A stretch of DNA of 64,000 nt. Origin: Candidatus Desulfarcum epimagneticum (GTDB lineage: Bacteria; Desulfobacterota; Desulfobacteria; Desulfobacterales; CR-1). The translations under genes and the position numbers were made by a program. The notes beneath the pieces are model-generated. The model had not been told where the DNA came from, did not search any database, and saw only the letters and a program-made list of their open reading frames with translations. Positions 1-8,135 of this stretch are shown piece by piece. Numbering within the stretch: position 1 is the stretch's first letter; the number at the start of each line of letters is the position of its first letter. The stretch lies in assembly GCA_900659855.1 (NCBI GenBank), contig CAACVI010000001.1:49179-113178 (forward strand), read 5' to 3'.

Positions 1-656
1 TCGGCGTATTCCACGGGAATGATGGCCAGCTCCCGGCCGATGTTCATGACATCCACCGCGTCCAGTATTTTCAGCAGCCGTTTGATGTTGGAGGCCACGT
101 CGGTGATGATGAGCATGTTGGCCGGCCCATAGGCCAGCAGCACGCTGTTTTTGGACACCAGGGGGGTGAGAAGCCGTTTGACCTCATCCGGCGCGGCGTA
201 CTTCAGCGGGATGATCTGGGTGATCACCCGGTCTTCGGGCCGCCCCGATTCTTTTCTCAGGCGCGTCTCGATGTTTTTGGACCGGGCCGAGGGCATGGGG
301 ACGATCTTGGTGACCTCCCCGGCCTCCACGGCCGTGAACCCGTGGACCTCCAGGACCGACTCGAACACCCGCCACGCCTCCTCGACGGAGATTTCCTTTG
401 GCGAGATAATGGTCACGTTTCCCTTGACGGAACGGTCCACGATGAAATTTTTTCCCGAGGCCCGGCTGATGAACCGGATAAAGACATTGATGTCCACATC
501 CTCAAAGTTGATGCTCACGGTTTTTTCAGACCGGTCTGCCTCCGCGCCCGGCGCGGCCGGTCCCGGGGGCTGGGCCGCCGGACGCGTCGCGCCCGGGCCG
601 GCCGCCGCCCAAAAGCAGATAAGTATCCAAAAGAAAAAGATGGCGCGATGTCTCAT
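1..656 (-). CDS. gspD: Type II secretion secretin GspD, N-terminal part (cut by window edge)
   Basis: Outer-membrane secretin of the type II secretion system, through which folded exoproteins leave the periplasm. Only about 218 N-terminal residues are present; the C-terminal channel domain lies beyond the left edge. The ATG at 656 follows an AGGA at suitable spacing. Visible parts: a hydrophobic signal peptide (FFFWILICFW, near residues 6-15); an N0 domain (INFEDVDINVFIRFISRASG, about residues 43-62, onward); an N1 domain (VITQIIPLKYAAPDEVKRL); and the start of N2 (RELAIIPVEYA). It is the last gsp gene in view, downstream of gspC. The family call is firm; anything about the pore is unseen. 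Confidence 0.93.
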   Translation of the reverse strand, partial: MRHRAIFFFWILICFWAAAGPGATRPAAQPPGPAAPGAEADRSEKTVSINFEDVDINVFIRFISRASGKNFIVDRSVKGNVTIISPKEISVEEAWRVFESVLEVHGFTAVEAGEVTKIVPMPSARSKNIETRLRKESGRPEDRVITQIIPLKYAAPDEVKRLLTPLVSKNSVLLAYGPANMLIITDVASNIKRLLKILDAVDVMNIGRELAIIPVEYA

Positions 657-703
657 TTTTTCATGTCCTGAATGATGTGGCGGGGCCGATGGCCCCCCCT
701 TGT

Positions 704-1567
704 TTATTTGAATGAATAATCAATAATATGTTTTCTTCCCCTTCGGATGATATCCACCGATATGGAGCGGTCGTTTTTAAGGCCCTGGTACAGCCGCATG
801 GCGTCCCCGGCGCTTTGAATCCGTTTCCCGTTCACCCCGGTCAGGATGTCTCCGCCGGCCAGCCCCATTTTCCGGAATATGGAGGAGGGCCTGACCCGGC
901 TGAGAGCCATGCCGGCCGGGCGGCCGTTTTCAAGATGGGGCCGGACGCGTATGTCCTTCATCAGGCCGCTGATATCCGTGAGGGATTTCTCAATGACGGA
1001 TCGGCGCAGGGTGATTCGGCGCTTGATGGGGGGGCGCTGTTTTTTGGCTCGTCCTCTTTTTTTCCGGGTCCCGGCCGAGGCGGCCGCGATTTTTTGCGCG
1101 CCTTTTTTTTCCATCTCCAGGATCTCTTCGCGGCCGTCCACGCTCAGCACGATTCTTTCCCACAATATCATCTTGATCACGGCGTTTTCCACCGAATCGC
1201 CGATCCTGTACAGGCGCTGCTTTCTCCTGGAGGATTTGGCGATCACCGCCGCGGAGTTTTCGGGCCCCCCCACGATGGTGCCCAGAAGCTTTAAGTCGAG
1301 CCGGGTTTTTTCAAGGCTTTCGATGTCGATTTTTTGGATCGGGGCCGGATTTTTTTTGTCCGTGTCAAACAGGTTTCGGGCCGCGATGGTTTTATAGTGG
1401 GAAAAACTTTTTTCCCTCCGGGGCTTTTTGACGGGCTTTGGCGCGGGGTCCGGAAGGGCCTGGATCCGGGGCAGCCGGGATTCCATTCCCTTGTAAACGG
1501 CGGCCACGCCAAAATAGGCCGAGGCCGCCAGAAGAATTATATTCGCCGCGATAAAGTATTTTTTCAT
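704..1567 (-). CDS. gspC: Type II secretion inner-membrane protein GspC
   Basis: Inner-membrane component that links the T2SS inner-membrane platform to the GspD secretin. The 287 residues show one N-terminal transmembrane helix (about residues 5-25), a proline/lysine-rich linker, a periplasmic homology region (from RNLFDTDKK to LKLLGTIVGG, about residues 63-110), and a C-terminal PDZ domain (GLAGGDILTGVNGKRI, about residues 235-250). The region between HR and PDZ is very basic (KKRGRAKK). It lies between gspN and gspD. A 39-base fragment of the dispersed palindromic repeat sits in the short gap before it. The domain order is that of the family. Confidence 0.93.
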   Translation of the reverse strand: MKKYFIAANIILLAASAYFGVAAVYKGMESRLPRIQALPDPAPKPVKKPRREKSFSHYKTIAARNLFDTDKKNPAPIQKIDIESLEKTRLDLKLLGTIVGGPENSAAVIAKSSRRKQRLYRIGDSVENAVIKMILWERIVLSVDGREEILEMEKKGAQKIAAASAGTRKKRGRAKKQRPPIKRRITLRRSVIEKSLTDISGLMKDIRVRPHLENGRPAGMALSRVRPSSIFRKMGLAGGDILTGVNGKRIQSAGDAMRLYQGLKNDRSISVDIIRRGRKHIIDYSFK

Positions 1568-1585
1568 GACAAGATCAAACCCATT

Positions 1586-1624
1586 GATAAACCCGTAAAA
1601 AATGGATCAGACGGCGTCGTAAAA
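1586..1624. repeat. Remnant of dispersed palindromic element, copy E
   Basis: These 39 bases in the gap between gspN and gspC match the outer end of copy C (60627 onward) with only two differences, starting GATAAACCCGTAAAAAATGG and ending at TCGTAAAA. Nothing of the inner arms or core remains. It is intergenic, inside the gsp operon. Confidence 0.75.
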
Positions 1625-1629
1625 CCCAT

Positions 1630-2517
1630 TTATTCCGCCAAAGAAAACCGGGGATTCGCCAAAGTCCCCCGAACCCGGAATCTCACGCCGCCATCCCCGA
1701 ACAGACCGCCGGCCAGAAGACCGGCCAGGCCGCCGTCTTCTTTCCACGCGTCTTTGATCCGGAAAACCCCGTTTAAACGCAGGGCGCTGGTCCGGATATC
1801 CCGGCCATACAGGACCGAGCCCGATATCTCAATCTCCGCCTGGTTCCCCTTCATGACGCATTTGGCGATGGTCGCGCCGTCTGTTTTCAAAACCGCCTCG
1901 GCTTCTATGGCGCTGAAGGCCGCGCGCTCAATCCCGAAAACCGCCTGGGGAAAGTTGATCCGGACATCTGTGAGGAAAAGGGCCGCGCGGCCGGGATCCC
2001 CCGGCTTTTTCCGGAACGAGAGCCGTCCGTTCAAGGGGTGGAGGCCCGGATTCCAGGACATGCGCCGGACCGCGGCGTGCCGGGCCGCGTTCACGCCTGA
2101 AAACCGGCAGTCCAGGCGCGTCTCCTTCCCGGGGCCGTTTTCCTGAAACGAGATCTCCCCGAACAGGCCCCCGTCATACAGGGCGCCCGTGAAATCAAAC
2201 CGCCGCCGGCTCCCCATGAGGGAGAAAATCCGGGCCGTCACCTTGAGATGGTCAAAATAAATCAGCTCCCCCCCGTCCAGATAAAGGCCGGCCTGTTTGA
2301 GGCGTATGCCGGCGGGAAGGGCCGGGGCGATTTTTTCAACGCGGGTCTCGACGCCCGGCGCGATTTTTTCGGCCCGGGAGGCGATGGCGTCCCTGATGAG
2401 ATCGGCGGGAAACAGCCAGTAAACGAACGCCAGGGCCGCCGCGGCGAAACAAAGGGCGTAGGCGGCCGCTTTTTTCCACGCGCTTTTAAATTTCAAGGGT
2501 TTCCGCCTGTAAAACAA
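1630..2517 (-). CDS. gspN: Type II secretion protein GspN
   Basis: GspN is an accessory T2SS protein found in a subset of systems (Xanthomonas, Leptospira and many Desulfobacterota); its exact role is unsettled. The 295 residues show one N-terminal transmembrane segment (YALCFAAAALAFVYWLF, about residues 20-36) and then a periplasmic domain in which a hydrophobic-flank motif AGLYLDGGELIYFDHL leads a beta-rich fold. The start is a TTG at 2517, with an AAGGAG nine bases upstream; no ATG is nearby. It overlaps the end of gspM by 32 bases, which indicates translational coupling. Confidence 0.85.
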   Translation of the reverse strand: MFYRRKPLKFKSAWKKAAAYALCFAAAALAFVYWLFPADLIRDAIASRAEKIAPGVETRVEKIAPALPAGIRLKQAGLYLDGGELIYFDHLKVTARIFSLMGSRRRFDFTGALYDGGLFGEISFQENGPGKETRLDCRFSGVNAARHAAVRRMSWNPGLHPLNGRLSFRKKPGDPGRAALFLTDVRINFPQAVFGIERAAFSAIEAEAVLKTDGATIAKCVMKGNQAEIEISGSVLYGRDIRTSALRLNGVFRIKDAWKEDGGLAGLLAGGLFGDGGVRFRVRGTLANPRFSLAE

Positions 2518-3028
2518 CGTCGATGGCTCCTTTGGTTTTCCCGGTTTTCGTGACGGCGATTTTTTTGATGTGAATCAGGTTCCTTGATGTCTCGACCCCG
2601 TAAAGGTAGCGGACCAGCTGTTTCATATTGATTCCCGACATCTTCATTTCCACGATTGAAATTTTATACCGGCTGTTTTTTCTCTCCAGCCGGTTGGGCT
2701 TCATGTACACAATGGCGCTTTTCAGCCCGGTTTTGCCGGCCAGGGCGTCCAGAAAGGAAAAGAGCGTGAACCCCCGGGGCCTTTTGTTCAGCTTCATTTT
2801 CGCGTCCAGGGCCTTGCGGTCGATTTCCCGGTATCGCGCCTCTAAAAGGCGCGTTTCCAGAACCCGCTTTTTTTTAAGCGCGATCTGCCTTTCAAGATAA
2901 ATGCTTTGGCTCACCGCGGGAATCACGGCGAACTGAAGCGCCGCGATCAGGACCAAAACGCCGCCCGCCGCCCATATCATGCGGATTTCCCGCCCGCTGA
3001 GCTTGAGCTTCGGCTTCAGAGAGATCAT
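2486..3028 (-). CDS. gspM: Type II secretion protein GspM
   Basis: Small bitopic inner-membrane protein that partners GspL in the T2SS assembly platform. The 180 residues have a short cytoplasmic basic stretch, a transmembrane helix (IWAAGGVLVLIAALQFAVI, about residues 18-36), a coiled-coil segment rich in Arg/Glu/Leu, and a C-terminal ferredoxin-like fold (about residues 90-180). The ATG overlaps the gspL stop by four bases (ATGA). Primary sequence of this family diverges strongly, so the call leans on topology and position between gspL and gspN. Confidence 0.85.
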   Translation of the reverse strand: MISLKPKLKLSGREIRMIWAAGGVLVLIAALQFAVIPAVSQSIYLERQIALKKKRVLETRLLEARYREIDRKALDAKMKLNKRPRGFTLFSFLDALAGKTGLKSAIVYMKPNRLERKNSRYKISIVEMKMSGINMKQLVRYLYGVETSRNLIHIKKIAVTKTGKTKGAIDVVLQAETLEI

Positions 3029-4518
3029 GGCCTCCCCCTGTCTTTGACGGCCAGGTCCGCTTTGAGCTTAAAAAGGACCCGTTTGCTTATTTTATCGGTT
3101 TTCGCCGATTGAATGGTCACGTTTCGAACCATGGCGATTTTCTCCAGACGGCTTTTGATCTCATCCACCGCGTTGAACGTGTCGGTGTTCCCGACGATCT
3201 GGAAGTCTTTTCCCCGGGAGGAGAATTTGGACAGCCTCACGTCGACGCCGGGGGGGATGAGCCGGCTGATCTCGTTGAGCATGTCCACCACCCGGAGGCG
3301 GTTTTCATTCTCGTAGGCGTCCAGGTTTTCCTTTTTTTTGTCCTCAATTCTTTTTTGAATGGCGGCCGCGGGATCCTCCACATGGCCCGCCCGGGGGAAG
3401 AGGCCCTTGAAAATGTCCGCCATCTGGCGGTCCAGATGGGCGATGGTTTTCCGGTCGGCGTGAACGCCCATGAAAAAGTGAAAGAGGACGGTCGCCGCGA
3501 AGACCATGGCGAAAATCCCGGTGGCGATGATCTGTTTTTTGTGCGTGGCCCAGTTTCGCCGCATTTGAAACCGGCCCTTGCGGAAATTGATGTCCCGCAG
3601 GCTTTTTTCCGGGCAAAGCGCCATGCAAAGGGCCGTGTCCATAAGATCGGGGCGCCAGTCCGGCGCGGCATTTTTCGAAAAGGAGATGTTTTCGTCCAGC
3701 ACGATGTGGGTTCTTTTCACCGGAAGCTTCAGAAAAGACTCCATCTGACGCTCCAGGTCCGGCCCCTCGCCGGCGGACGGGTCGATTCCCGGGCCGGTGA
3801 TGAACACGCCGTCCATGGGGCAGGGGCGCGTGAAAAGGTCTTCCATCAAAAACAGGGTCCGGCGTATGCCGTCGCAAAGATTTTTCGCAAGCGCCTCCCC
3901 GGGGCCGGAAAGGGGAATGGTCCGGATAAAGGCCGGGCGGCTTTCCAGCGCCGCGGAAAGAGCCGCCGTTTGGGAGCGGATGTCGGCCACGATGAAATTT
4001 TCGGGATTTTGATCTGATTCCGCCAGACGCCGGGTCAAAGGATAGGCGCCGGGAATCAGGAATTTGGGCTCGATTCGGCGCTCTTTCAAAATCGCCAGAA
4101 ACAATTCCAGCGCCTTGTTTTCAATAAAGGCCGTCAGGAGCCGGATCTCCTTTTTTCCGTCTCCGGCGGACCCGGCGGACGCAAACCCGATGGAAATGTC
4201 ATGGACGGAGAACGGGACCAGGGGCTCCAGCTCAAAGGGCAGGATCTTTGCGATTTTGCCGGGGTCGGAAAAGGGAATCGTGATGTTTCGATACGAAATC
4301 ATGTCCGCCGGGAAAGAGGCGACGCAAAGACAATCCTTGTCGTAAACAGCGTCAAGGGTTTTTTCAACCGCCTCGGCCATGTCGTCATGAAACTCTCCCC
4401 GGCCCGAAAAGGGGGTCCGGTCATGCGCTTCGATGACTTTTCCCTTGACGCTTTCCAGCGTCCGGACCGCCGACACGGCGTCTCGTCCAACGTCCAGGGA
4501 TAGGGTTTTTTTTCTCAT
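3025..4518 (-). CDS. gspL: Type II secretion protein GspL
   Basis: Cytoplasmic actin-like plus periplasmic protein that docks the GspE ATPase onto the inner-membrane platform. The 497 residues show an N-terminal PilM/FtsA-like actin fold (LSLDVGRDAVSAVRT at the start; GPGEALAKNLCDGIRRTL in the middle), a transmembrane helix near residues 326-348 (IIATGIFAMVFAATVLFHFF), and a periplasmic coiled coil and ferredoxin-like domain resembling PilN (LNEISRLIPPGVDVRLSKFS). The protein reads as a PilM plus PilN fusion, as is usual for GspL. It follows gspK after a 121-base gap that holds a terminator-like hairpin. Confidence 0.92.
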   Translation of the reverse strand: MRKKTLSLDVGRDAVSAVRTLESVKGKVIEAHDRTPFSGRGEFHDDMAEAVEKTLDAVYDKDCLCVASFPADMISYRNITIPFSDPGKIAKILPFELEPLVPFSVHDISIGFASAGSAGDGKKEIRLLTAFIENKALELFLAILKERRIEPKFLIPGAYPLTRRLAESDQNPENFIVADIRSQTAALSAALESRPAFIRTIPLSGPGEALAKNLCDGIRRTLFLMEDLFTRPCPMDGVFITGPGIDPSAGEGPDLERQMESFLKLPVKRTHIVLDENISFSKNAAPDWRPDLMDTALCMALCPEKSLRDINFRKGRFQMRRNWATHKKQIIATGIFAMVFAATVLFHFFMGVHADRKTIAHLDRQMADIFKGLFPRAGHVEDPAAAIQKRIEDKKKENLDAYENENRLRVVDMLNEISRLIPPGVDVRLSKFSSRGKDFQIVGNTDTFNAVDEIKSRLEKIAMVRNVTIQSAKTDKISKRVLFKLKADLAVKDRGRP

Positions 4519-4575
4519 GGCGGTCTGTTTTGCCCCGATGGTTTGATTTTTTTATTCCACGTCGCCCCCGGGCCG

Positions 4576-4603
4576 AAAAAAGACAAGGCCGCGAAATGCG
4601 GCC
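4576..4603 (-). terminator. Terminator-like hairpin between gspK and gspL
   Basis: Read on the minus strand, GGCCGC-ATTTC-GCGGCC is followed by TTGTC and six T. It is a short, GC-rich, six-pair stem inside the gsp operon, so it would act as an attenuator rather than an operon end. The stem is short and efficiency cannot be judged from sequence. Confidence 0.45.
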
Positions 4604-4639
4604 GTCCGGGGGGACGATGGCGCAACTATCTTTGATATA

Positions 4640-5908
4640 TTATTTAAAGGAAAGATTCAAGATTTTGCAGGAAGTTTTTTTCTTTTTCCCGCCTTCCCGT
4701 TTGACGATGGCCTCAGCCGTCAGGGTCCGGCCCCGAAGAGTGGCGACGGATTCCACCCGGAACAGATCGCTGGAGGTTTTGATGAGTTTCTTTTCAGCGG
4801 CGGAAAGGCTTTCCCATCCCGGGCCCGAGTGGTGCCAGTCCCGCTCCCTGATGTCCACATCCGGGGCGCCGGAAACGCCCTCTTCGCCCGTCTCGCCCCC
4901 CGGCGGCCGGGTCTGGCAGTTTTCCTCCGCCTTTTCCCGCGCGGAGTGAATCCACTGGGCGAACTCCCGGTTTTCGGGCAGGAACATGGCCAGAAGAACG
5001 GGAAGCCGGGCGGTGTTGATGTTGATCTTCCCGTCGTATTTAAATTTGCTTCGGCCCGCGGGCGTCGCGCCCCGGATGGTGACGTAATCCGGGATGTGGG
5101 CGTTTTCGTCAAATCCCCACTCGTCCTCCGCCTCATCCGGATCGCCGAAGGCGTTTTCATCGGGGCCGTTTGTTGTGTCTTTCTCCCCTTTTTCCCCTGT
5201 TATTTTCCGGGGGTTTCTTTCCGGGGGGGGAACGGAAAAAAAATCGTATCCCCTGACTTTTGTCAGCTCTTCATCAAATGCGAAGGGGCCGTTTCGGCAT
5301 TCATAGGGGGGATCCAAGTCCCGGTAAAACTCCGATTCGGCGCCGTAGGCCGATATGGCGGTTCCGGACACCGCGTCGTCATCCCCGGAGTCCAGCCAGT
5401 CGATCATGGAGTGCGCAAAGGTGAGGATGGCGTCTTTTTTTTTAAAATCGTCGGACTTTTCAAAGGAGTCCAGAGACGATTCCCGGTAATCGATCTGGCT
5501 GCTTAAAAAACGTTTCCAGATATTCATCTGGACCTGGGACGGGGACCGGCCCTTTGGAAAATTCACCAGGGCGTTGGCCTGTATCCGGGCGCTTTCGTCA
5601 AAGATCCGAACGGCCAGCTCTCCCTTTTGAAAGGGCAGGGTTTGCAAAATCGCCTCCACTCGGGTTTCGTCGGCCCAGATGTCGCACCGCGTGTCGGTGT
5701 CGCCCTCCATGCCGTCTTCGATCAGCAGGGCCATGGCGATGTGGGCCCCGGATTCGGCCATGTTCGAAAGAATGGCCGAATCCCGGTTCCATATGACGGT
5801 TTCCGCCATCCTGCCGGCCCTTTGGCTCAAGGCCAGCGCCAGGATGAGAAGGACGGAGATGACCGACAGCGTCAAAATCATGGCGATTCCCCGGTTGTTT
5901 CCCGTCAT
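4640..5908 (-). CDS. gspK: Type II secretion minor pseudopilin GspK
   Basis: Largest minor pseudopilin; with GspI and GspJ it forms the tip complex of the T2SS pseudopilus. The N-terminal pilin-like segment reads NRGIAMILTLSVISVLLILA. It lacks the usual Glu at mature position 5, which is normal for GspK. The globular part contains the SAM-like/alpha-domain signature region (KININTARLPVLLAMFLP, about residues 290-310). The 422 residues are longer than the usual 300-340. The insertion rich in Pro/Glu/Asp/Asn (PPPERNPRKITGEKGEKD and following, about residues 225-270) explains much of this. Its ATG overlaps the gspJ stop by four bases. Confidence 0.92.
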   Translation of the reverse strand: MTGNNRGIAMILTLSVISVLLILALALSQRAGRMAETVIWNRDSAILSNMAESGAHIAMALLIEDGMEGDTDTRCDIWADETRVEAILQTLPFQKGELAVRIFDESARIQANALVNFPKGRSPSQVQMNIWKRFLSSQIDYRESSLDSFEKSDDFKKKDAILTFAHSMIDWLDSGDDDAVSGTAISAYGAESEFYRDLDPPYECRNGPFAFDEELTKVRGYDFFSVPPPERNPRKITGEKGEKDTTNGPDENAFGDPDEAEDEWGFDENAHIPDYVTIRGATPAGRSKFKYDGKININTARLPVLLAMFLPENREFAQWIHSAREKAEENCQTRPPGGETGEEGVSGAPDVDIRERDWHHSGPGWESLSAAEKKLIKTSSDLFRVESVATLRGRTLTAEAIVKREGGKKKKTSCKILNLSFK

Positions 5909-6597
5909 GGTCGGCTCCCCCTTTTTTCCCTGAAAACCGGAAGGGCGGCGCAGGCCGTCATCCGGACCTTTTTTTGGTCATCGCCCAGCTCAAGCTCAAT
6001 GGAGATGGCCCGGGGAGAGCCGTATTGGTTTTCCGGGGAGTCGGAGTCCCAGCTCTCCCGCGCGTCGTCCCCGTCATGGTAGCGGAACCGGACCGAGAGG
6101 ACTTTTTCGCAAAGGACCGGATCATGGGGGTTTTTTTCAAAGGGCTCAAAGGGCTCCAGGCGGTCGGAGCGCCTCAGAACACGGCCGCCGTTTCGGCCCT
6201 TGTCCACATAGTACACGATCCTGGCGATTCCCGGGACCGGGTTTCCGTCAACGGGAAGATGGGCCAGGGAGGCGAATCGAAGCCGGGAAAACCCATCCCC
6301 GTCCTCGTCCCCCTCCAGCCGATAGGGGTCGGGGTCGTCGCCCTCGTGTCCCCGGGGCGGGGAGTAAAAGGGGGGGATGGACACACGGGCCGCCCGGATG
6401 TCTTGCGTCATGCGGTTCAGGCACCTGTTCGCCATTTCAGTGAGCCGGATATTCCGATTCAGAATCCGGGAGCTGGAGGAAATCGTGTTGAAAGAGGTCA
6501 ATGTCGCGGTGGCCAGGATGGCGAATATGGACACGGCCATGACGATTTCAATGAGGGTGAACCCCTTTTCGGCTCTATTTTTGATTGTTTTTTTCAT
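5905..6597 (-). CDS. gspJ: Type II secretion minor pseudopilin GspJ
   Basis: Minor pseudopilin of the T2SS tip complex, processed by a GspO-type prepilin peptidase. I start it at the ATG at 6597 (MKKTIKNRAEKG then FTLIEIVMAVSIFAIL). This gives a normal short 12-residue basic leader and overlaps gspI by 23 bases. A longer reading frame upstream would lie mostly inside gspI and add residues unlike a pilin leader. The mature part carries Glu at position 5 and a variable beta-rich C-terminal domain with acidic loops. It is 230 residues long and overlaps gspK by four bases. Confidence 0.93.
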   Translation of the reverse strand: MKKTIKNRAEKGFTLIEIVMAVSIFAILATATLTSFNTISSSSRILNRNIRLTEMANRCLNRMTQDIRAARVSIPPFYSPPRGHEGDDPDPYRLEGDEDGDGFSRLRFASLAHLPVDGNPVPGIARIVYYVDKGRNGGRVLRRSDRLEPFEPFEKNPHDPVLCEKVLSVRFRYHDGDDARESWDSDSPENQYGSPRAISIELELGDDQKKVRMTACAALPVFREKRGSRP

Positions 6598-7075
6598 CCC
6601 AAAACAGGTAGGCCCGGGTCGTGTAAACGGATTTTCCCGGCCCGGACACGCGGATGTCGATTTTTTTAAATCCCTCAAGCCGTTTGACGAGGGCCTCGGT
6701 CAGCAGGGAGTTTTCCGCCAGGTCCGCCGGAAGATTTTCCATCATCTCCCGGGCGGCGTCGGAAATCTCCACGCGCCATTGATACCCGCCGAAATCGTCC
6801 TCGAAATTCCCGGACGAGTCCGTCAGCTCATCCAGGGGTTTGAGGCGCCACTCGCACAGTTTGCCTTCGGCCAGAAGCGGCGCCGCGGAATAAAACGAGG
6901 CGTTTTGGGCGATGGACAGGCTCTGGAGATGGAGTTTAAAAATCGCCGTGAGGGCGATGGCGGCCACCGCCATGGCCACAATGGTCTCAATGAGGGTGAA
7001 TCCCTTTGGGCGCCCGGGCGCGCTTTTTCCAAAAAATTTTCCGGGGCGGGGCTGTTTTTTATTCAAATTCCACAT
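6575..7075 (-). CDS. gspI: Type II secretion minor pseudopilin GspI
   Basis: Minor pseudopilin that nucleates the T2SS pseudopilus with GspJ and GspK. Start taken at the ATG at 7075, inside the last codons of gspH, giving 166 residues. The leader is about 25 residues (MWNLNKKQPRPG onward) before the cleavage site G/FTLIETIVAMAVAAIALTA. That is longer than the 6-10 residues usual in classical type II pseudopilins. The conserved Glu at mature position 5 is present. The start codon is less certain than the family because no strong ribosome-binding site precedes it. Confidence 0.9.
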   Translation of the reverse strand: MWNLNKKQPRPGKFFGKSAPGRPKGFTLIETIVAMAVAAIALTAIFKLHLQSLSIAQNASFYSAAPLLAEGKLCEWRLKPLDELTDSSGNFEDDFGGYQWRVEISDAAREMMENLPADLAENSLLTEALVKRLEGFKKIDIRVSGPGKSVYTTRAYLFWDEKNNQK

Positions 7076-7586
7076 ATCGGCGATACACCTGGATGTCCGG
7101 CATAAAGGGCTCGATGAGAAGGGAAAGGTCCTTGCCCGACTCATCCCGGAGGTGGATCAATACCATGTCCGAATGCCCCTGGGGGTAAAAATGGATGGGG
7201 GCCGGGTCGGTTGAGATGGCTCCTTTTTCCGGGCGCTCCACATCCATGGCCCGGACGCCCCCGGAAAAGGCGCGGGCGGCGTCTCGGGCCTCAAGCGCCT
7301 CTTTTTCGGTCATGCCCTCCCGGGTTTCCCAGAGGGTCTGGTCGGACACGCTGATATTGAGCATATGCCGCTTCCCGGTTTTCACGGCCCGGTCCCCGGC
7401 CGCGTGGGCCATGGCCATGACGAGCCGGGCGTTTTTTTTGGCGTCGTCCATGAAAACCGCCCGGCGAAACCCCGGGATGGCCACCGTGAGAAATATCCCC
7501 ATGAGCGCCAGGGCCGCCAGCAGCTCCATCAGGGTGAACCCCGGGGTCCCTTTCAGGCGGGGCCTCGCGCGGTCTTTGAGGCTCAC
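7059..7586 (-). CDS. gspH: Type II secretion minor pseudopilin GspH
   Basis: Minor pseudopilin thought to connect the pseudopilus tip to the GspG shaft. The start is a GTG at 7586 that overlaps the gspG stop as GTGA. A 16-residue leader precedes G/FTLMELLAALALMGIFLTV with Glu5 present, followed by a globular beta domain (about residues 50-175). Within the domain, VRAMDVERPEKGAI and IHFYPQGHSDMVLIHL fit the GspH/FimT fold. Length is 175 residues, normal for the family. Confidence 0.9.
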   Translation of the reverse strand: MSLKDRARPRLKGTPGFTLMELLAALALMGIFLTVAIPGFRRAVFMDDAKKNARLVMAMAHAAGDRAVKTGKRHMLNISVSDQTLWETREGMTEKEALEARDAARAFSGGVRAMDVERPEKGAISTDPAPIHFYPQGHSDMVLIHLRDESGKDLSLLIEPFMPDIQVYRRYVEFE

Positions 7587-8083
7587 TCGATGTCCCAGCT
7601 GTTGATGTCCGCGTTTTTCCCCTCTCCGCCCGGGGCGCCATCCGGGCCGTATGACACGATTTCATACTCCCGATTTTCCACGCCCGGGGACCTGTACACA
7701 AACTCGTTCCCCCAGGGGTCTTTCGGGACTTTGTTTTTTTCCAGGTACGACACGGCGGTTTCCGATTCCGACCCGCCGGCGCCGGTCAGGGCCCGCAGGC
7801 CCGGGTCTGTGGACGGGTAGGCGCCGTTGTCCAGCCGGTAGAGCTTCAGGGCCGTTTCAAGGCCGGCGATCTGTATTTTGGCCTTGGTTCGCCGGGCCTG
7901 CTCCGGCCGTCCCATGAGCTTGGGCGCCACAAAGGCGGCCAGAAGGCCCAGGATGATGACCACCACCATGATTTCGATGAGGGTGAATCCGGCCTCGCGT
8001 GTGTGCCGGGCGTTTTTTTCCGCAAGGTTTTCTTTTTTTTCTTTCGGCTGTTTGTGAGGCGTATGGGCGTTGATCGCGCGCAT
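7583..8083 (-). CDS. gspG: Type II secretion major pseudopilin GspG
   Basis: Major pseudopilin that polymerises into the T2SS piston. Start taken at the ATG at 8083, with GGAGG upstream; an in-frame TTG six codons earlier lacks such a site. The mature helix is FTLIEIMVVVIILGLLAAFV, and the C-terminal domain has the calcium-site region (DPWGNEFVYRSPG, VSYGPDGAPGGEG). The leader before cleavage is about 32 residues and highly charged (KQPKEKKENLAEKNARHT), much longer than the classical 6-8 residues. Total length is 166 residues. Neighbours on both sides are gsp genes. Confidence 0.96.
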   Translation of the reverse strand: MRAINAHTPHKQPKEKKENLAEKNARHTREAGFTLIEIMVVVIILGLLAAFVAPKLMGRPEQARRTKAKIQIAGLETALKLYRLDNGAYPSTDPGLRALTGAGGSESETAVSYLEKNKVPKDPWGNEFVYRSPGVENREYEIVSYGPDGAPGGEGKNADINSWDIE

Positions 8084-8135
8084 GGTCAATGGGTCCTCCA
8101 ACGGTTTTTGAGCTGTTTTTTTAAAGGGCGTTTTT

